64,000 bases of DNA from DATBVX01 sp963810775 (GTDB taxonomy: Bacteria > Pseudomonadota > Gammaproteobacteria > Steroidobacterales > Steroidobacteraceae): positions 62,001-126,000 of the forward strand of contig CAWEOT010000006.1 in assembly GCA_963810775.1 (NCBI GenBank). Direction: 5' to 3'. Under the pieces are notes generated by a model. That model worked only from the letters and a program-made list of their open reading frames with translations. It ran no database searches and had not been told where the DNA came from. Both the position numbers and the translations under genes were made by a program. Positions 62,469 through 64,000 of this stretch are shown one piece after another. Numbering within the stretch: position 1 is the first letter of the stretch; each line of letters begins with the position of its first letter.

Positions 62469-64000
62469 ATGGCTGACCAGCCTCAATATCCCCTGCTCGA
62501 TGCGATCCGCTCTCCCGCCGACCTGCGCAAACTCCCGGCGAGCGAGCTCGAAGCGCTGGCCGCAGAGCTGCGCATGTTTCTCATTCAAACCGTGGCGACA
62601 CGGGGCGGCCACTTTGCAGCGGGCCTGGGTACCGTCGAGCTGACGATTGCACTTCATTATGTCTACGAGACACCCGTCGATCGCATTGTGTGGGATGTGG
62701 GCCACCAGGCATATCCGCACAAAGTGCTGACCGGGCGACGCGAGCGCCTGCACACCATCAAGCAGACCGGCGGTCTCGCCCCCTTCCCTTCGCGCTCCGA
62801 GAGCGCTTTCGACACGTTTGGCGTGGGCCACTCGAGCACCTCGATCAGCGCGGCGCTCGGCATGGCCATCGGTGCGGCGCGCTCGGGAGAGCAGCGCCGC
62901 GTGGTTGCAGTGATCGGCGACGGCGCGATGAGTGCAGGTCTCGCCTTCGAGGCGCTCAACCATGCCGGGAGCCTCGATACCGACCTGCTTGTCATCCTCA
63001 ACGACAACGACATGTCGATTTCCGAAAACGTCGGCGCGCTCTCCAACTATTTCGCCAAGGTGCTCTCGGGGAAGCTGTACGCGGGCCTGCGCGAGGGCAG
63101 CAAGAAAGTGTTGCGGCAGATGCCCACGGCGTGGGAACTCGCGAGACGTTCCGAAGAGCACATGAAAGGCATGGTGCTTCCGGGAACCATGTTCGAAGAG
63201 ATGGGCTGGAACTACATCGGGCCGATCGATGGGCATGACCTCAAGGCGTTGACGCGCACTCTGCGCAACCTCAAGGGACTGCACGGCCCGCAGCTGCTGC
63301 ACATCGCAACCCGCAAAGGCAAAGGCTATCCGCCCGCCGAAGCTGACCCGATCAAGTGGCACGGCCCCGGGCCATTCGATCCAGTGAGCGGCACGATCTA
63401 CAAGGAAAAGGCCAGCGGGCCGACCTATTCGCAGGTTTTTGGACAATGGCTGTGCGACATCGCGGAGCGTGATGCCCGCATTGTCGGCATCACGCCGGCG
63501 ATGCGCGAAGGCTCAGGACTGGTCGAATTCGAGAAGCGTTTCCCGGACAGGTACTTCGATGTCGGGATTGCCGAACAGCACGCCGTGACCTTCGCCGCGG
63601 GCCTCGCGTGCGAAGGGACTCGCCCGGTGGTCGCGATCTACTCCACCTTCCTGCAACGCGGCTACGACCAGCTGATCCACGACGTCGCCTTGCAGAAGCT
63701 CCCGGTGTTGTTTGCTATCGATCGCGCCGGGCTCGTGGGTGGCGACGGTGTGACTCACCAGGGCAACTACGATCTGAGCTACCTGCGCTGCATTCCGAAC
63801 ATGGTCGTCATGGCGCCAGCAGACGAAAACGAATGCCGCCAGATGCTCTACACCGCCACGACGCTCGAGCAGCCGGCGGCGGTGCGCTATCCGCGCGGCC
63901 AAGGGCCAGGTGTCGCCGTCCAGGACACCATGCAGGCGTTGCCGCTCGGTCGAGCTCAGGTGAGGCGCGAGGGACGCAGTGGGTTGGCGATCCTTGCGTT
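62469..64000 (+). CDS. dxs: 1-deoxy-D-xylulose-5-phosphate synthase (cut by window edge)
   Basis: First step of the MEP isoprenoid pathway (pyruvate + glyceraldehyde-3-phosphate), thiamine-diphosphate dependent. The frame from ATG 62469 stays open to the window end, giving about 510 of the usual 620 residues. Features: VWDVGHQAYPHKVLTGRR, ThDP-binding VIGDGAMSAGLAFEALNHAG with the later NDNDMSIS, and transketolase-like VGIAEQHAVTFAAG. Third gene of the conserved xseB-ispA-dxs order, 38 bases after ispA. Confidence 0.95.
   Translation, partial: MADQPQYPLLDAIRSPADLRKLPASELEALAAELRMFLIQTVATRGGHFAAGLGTVELTIALHYVYETPVDRIVWDVGHQAYPHKVLTGRRERLHTIKQTGGLAPFPSRSESAFDTFGVGHSSTSISAALGMAIGAARSGEQRRVVAVIGDGAMSAGLAFEALNHAGSLDTDLLVILNDNDMSISENVGALSNYFAKVLSGKLYAGLREGSKKVLRQMPTAWELARRSEEHMKGMVLPGTMFEEMGWNYIGPIDGHDLKALTRTLRNLKGLHGPQLLHIATRKGKGYPPAEADPIKWHGPGPFDPVSGTIYKEKASGPTYSQVFGQWLCDIAERDARIVGITPAMREGSGLVEFEKRFPDRYFDVGIAEQHAVTFAAGLACEGTRPVVAIYSTFLQRGYDQLIHDVALQKLPVLFAIDRAGLVGGDGVTHQGNYDLSYLRCIPNMVVMAPADENECRQMLYTATTLEQPAAVRYPRGQGPGVAVQDTMQALPLGRAQVRREGRSGLAILA

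Overview
The window is a GC-rich gammaproteobacterial chromosome segment. The evidence is gene order: tig-clpP-clpX-lon-ppiD-fabI, rnhA/dnaQ/gloB/mltD, asd-fimV-truA-accD-folC-dedD-cvpA-purF, parE-parC and xseB-ispA-dxs are all arranged much as in Pseudomonas and its relatives. FimV, a FimX-like c-di-GMP protein, EpmA/EF-P and MiaE support the same placement. A Nevskiales/Steroidobacterales/Xanthomonadales-like lineage is a guess. The window opens inside a nucleotide-sugar dehydrogenase gene and closes inside dxs.

Layout. 1-9.6 kb: dnaQ, rnhA and a methyltransferase (minus), gloB, mltD and fabI (plus), then a dicarboxylate carrier, ppiD and a UdgX-type uracil-DNA glycosylase (minus). 9.6-16.1 kb: tRNA-Asp and tRNA-Val, the proteostasis block lon-clpX-clpP-tig, and tRNA-Leu. 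16.2-25.8 kb: the accessory part of the window. It holds an orphan secreted protein, a DUF1097 membrane protein, an oxidative gene cluster (FAD amine/amino-acid oxidase type, Rieske oxygenase, PYROXD2-like flavoprotein, MFS carrier), an alpha/beta hydrolase, and a tRNA-Lys gene with a 42-bp duplicate of its 3' end about 1 kb away enclosing a decayed secreted-protein gene. 25.9-32.2 kb: an AsmA-like protein, tRNA-His/Arg/Pro, cysS, gltX, a periplasmic cyclophilin and lpxH. 32.2-37.5 kb: a GNAT protein, miaE coupled to a receiver-Ser/Thr kinase, glycerate kinase and purF. 37.5-48.2 kb: the conserved cvpA-to-prmB run. 48.2-54.1 kb: a SCO1-like protein, psd, epmA, a free-Met sulfoxide reductase, efp and fimX. 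54.1-64 kb: two long inverted repeats, parC/parE, the rubrerythrin/Fe-S/DUF3501 operon with a Fur/PerR-type box at its promoter, and xseB-ispA-dxs.

Two whole-window points matter. First, six otherwise intact genes (mltD, the Rieske oxygenase, the alpha/beta hydrolase, dedD, aroC, the SCO1 homologue) each carry what looks like a one-base frameshift. Since aroC and mltD sit in conserved operons, uncorrected indels in the assembly are the first explanation to test. Second, the best candidates for new biology are the rubrerythrin/Fe-S/DUF3501 operon with its apparent PerR-like control, the receiver-kinase coupled to miaE, the oxidative cluster at 17.6-23.2 kb, and the tRNA-Lys integration scar. 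I found no CRISPR array, transposase, integrase, toxin-antitoxin pair or recognisable defence system.
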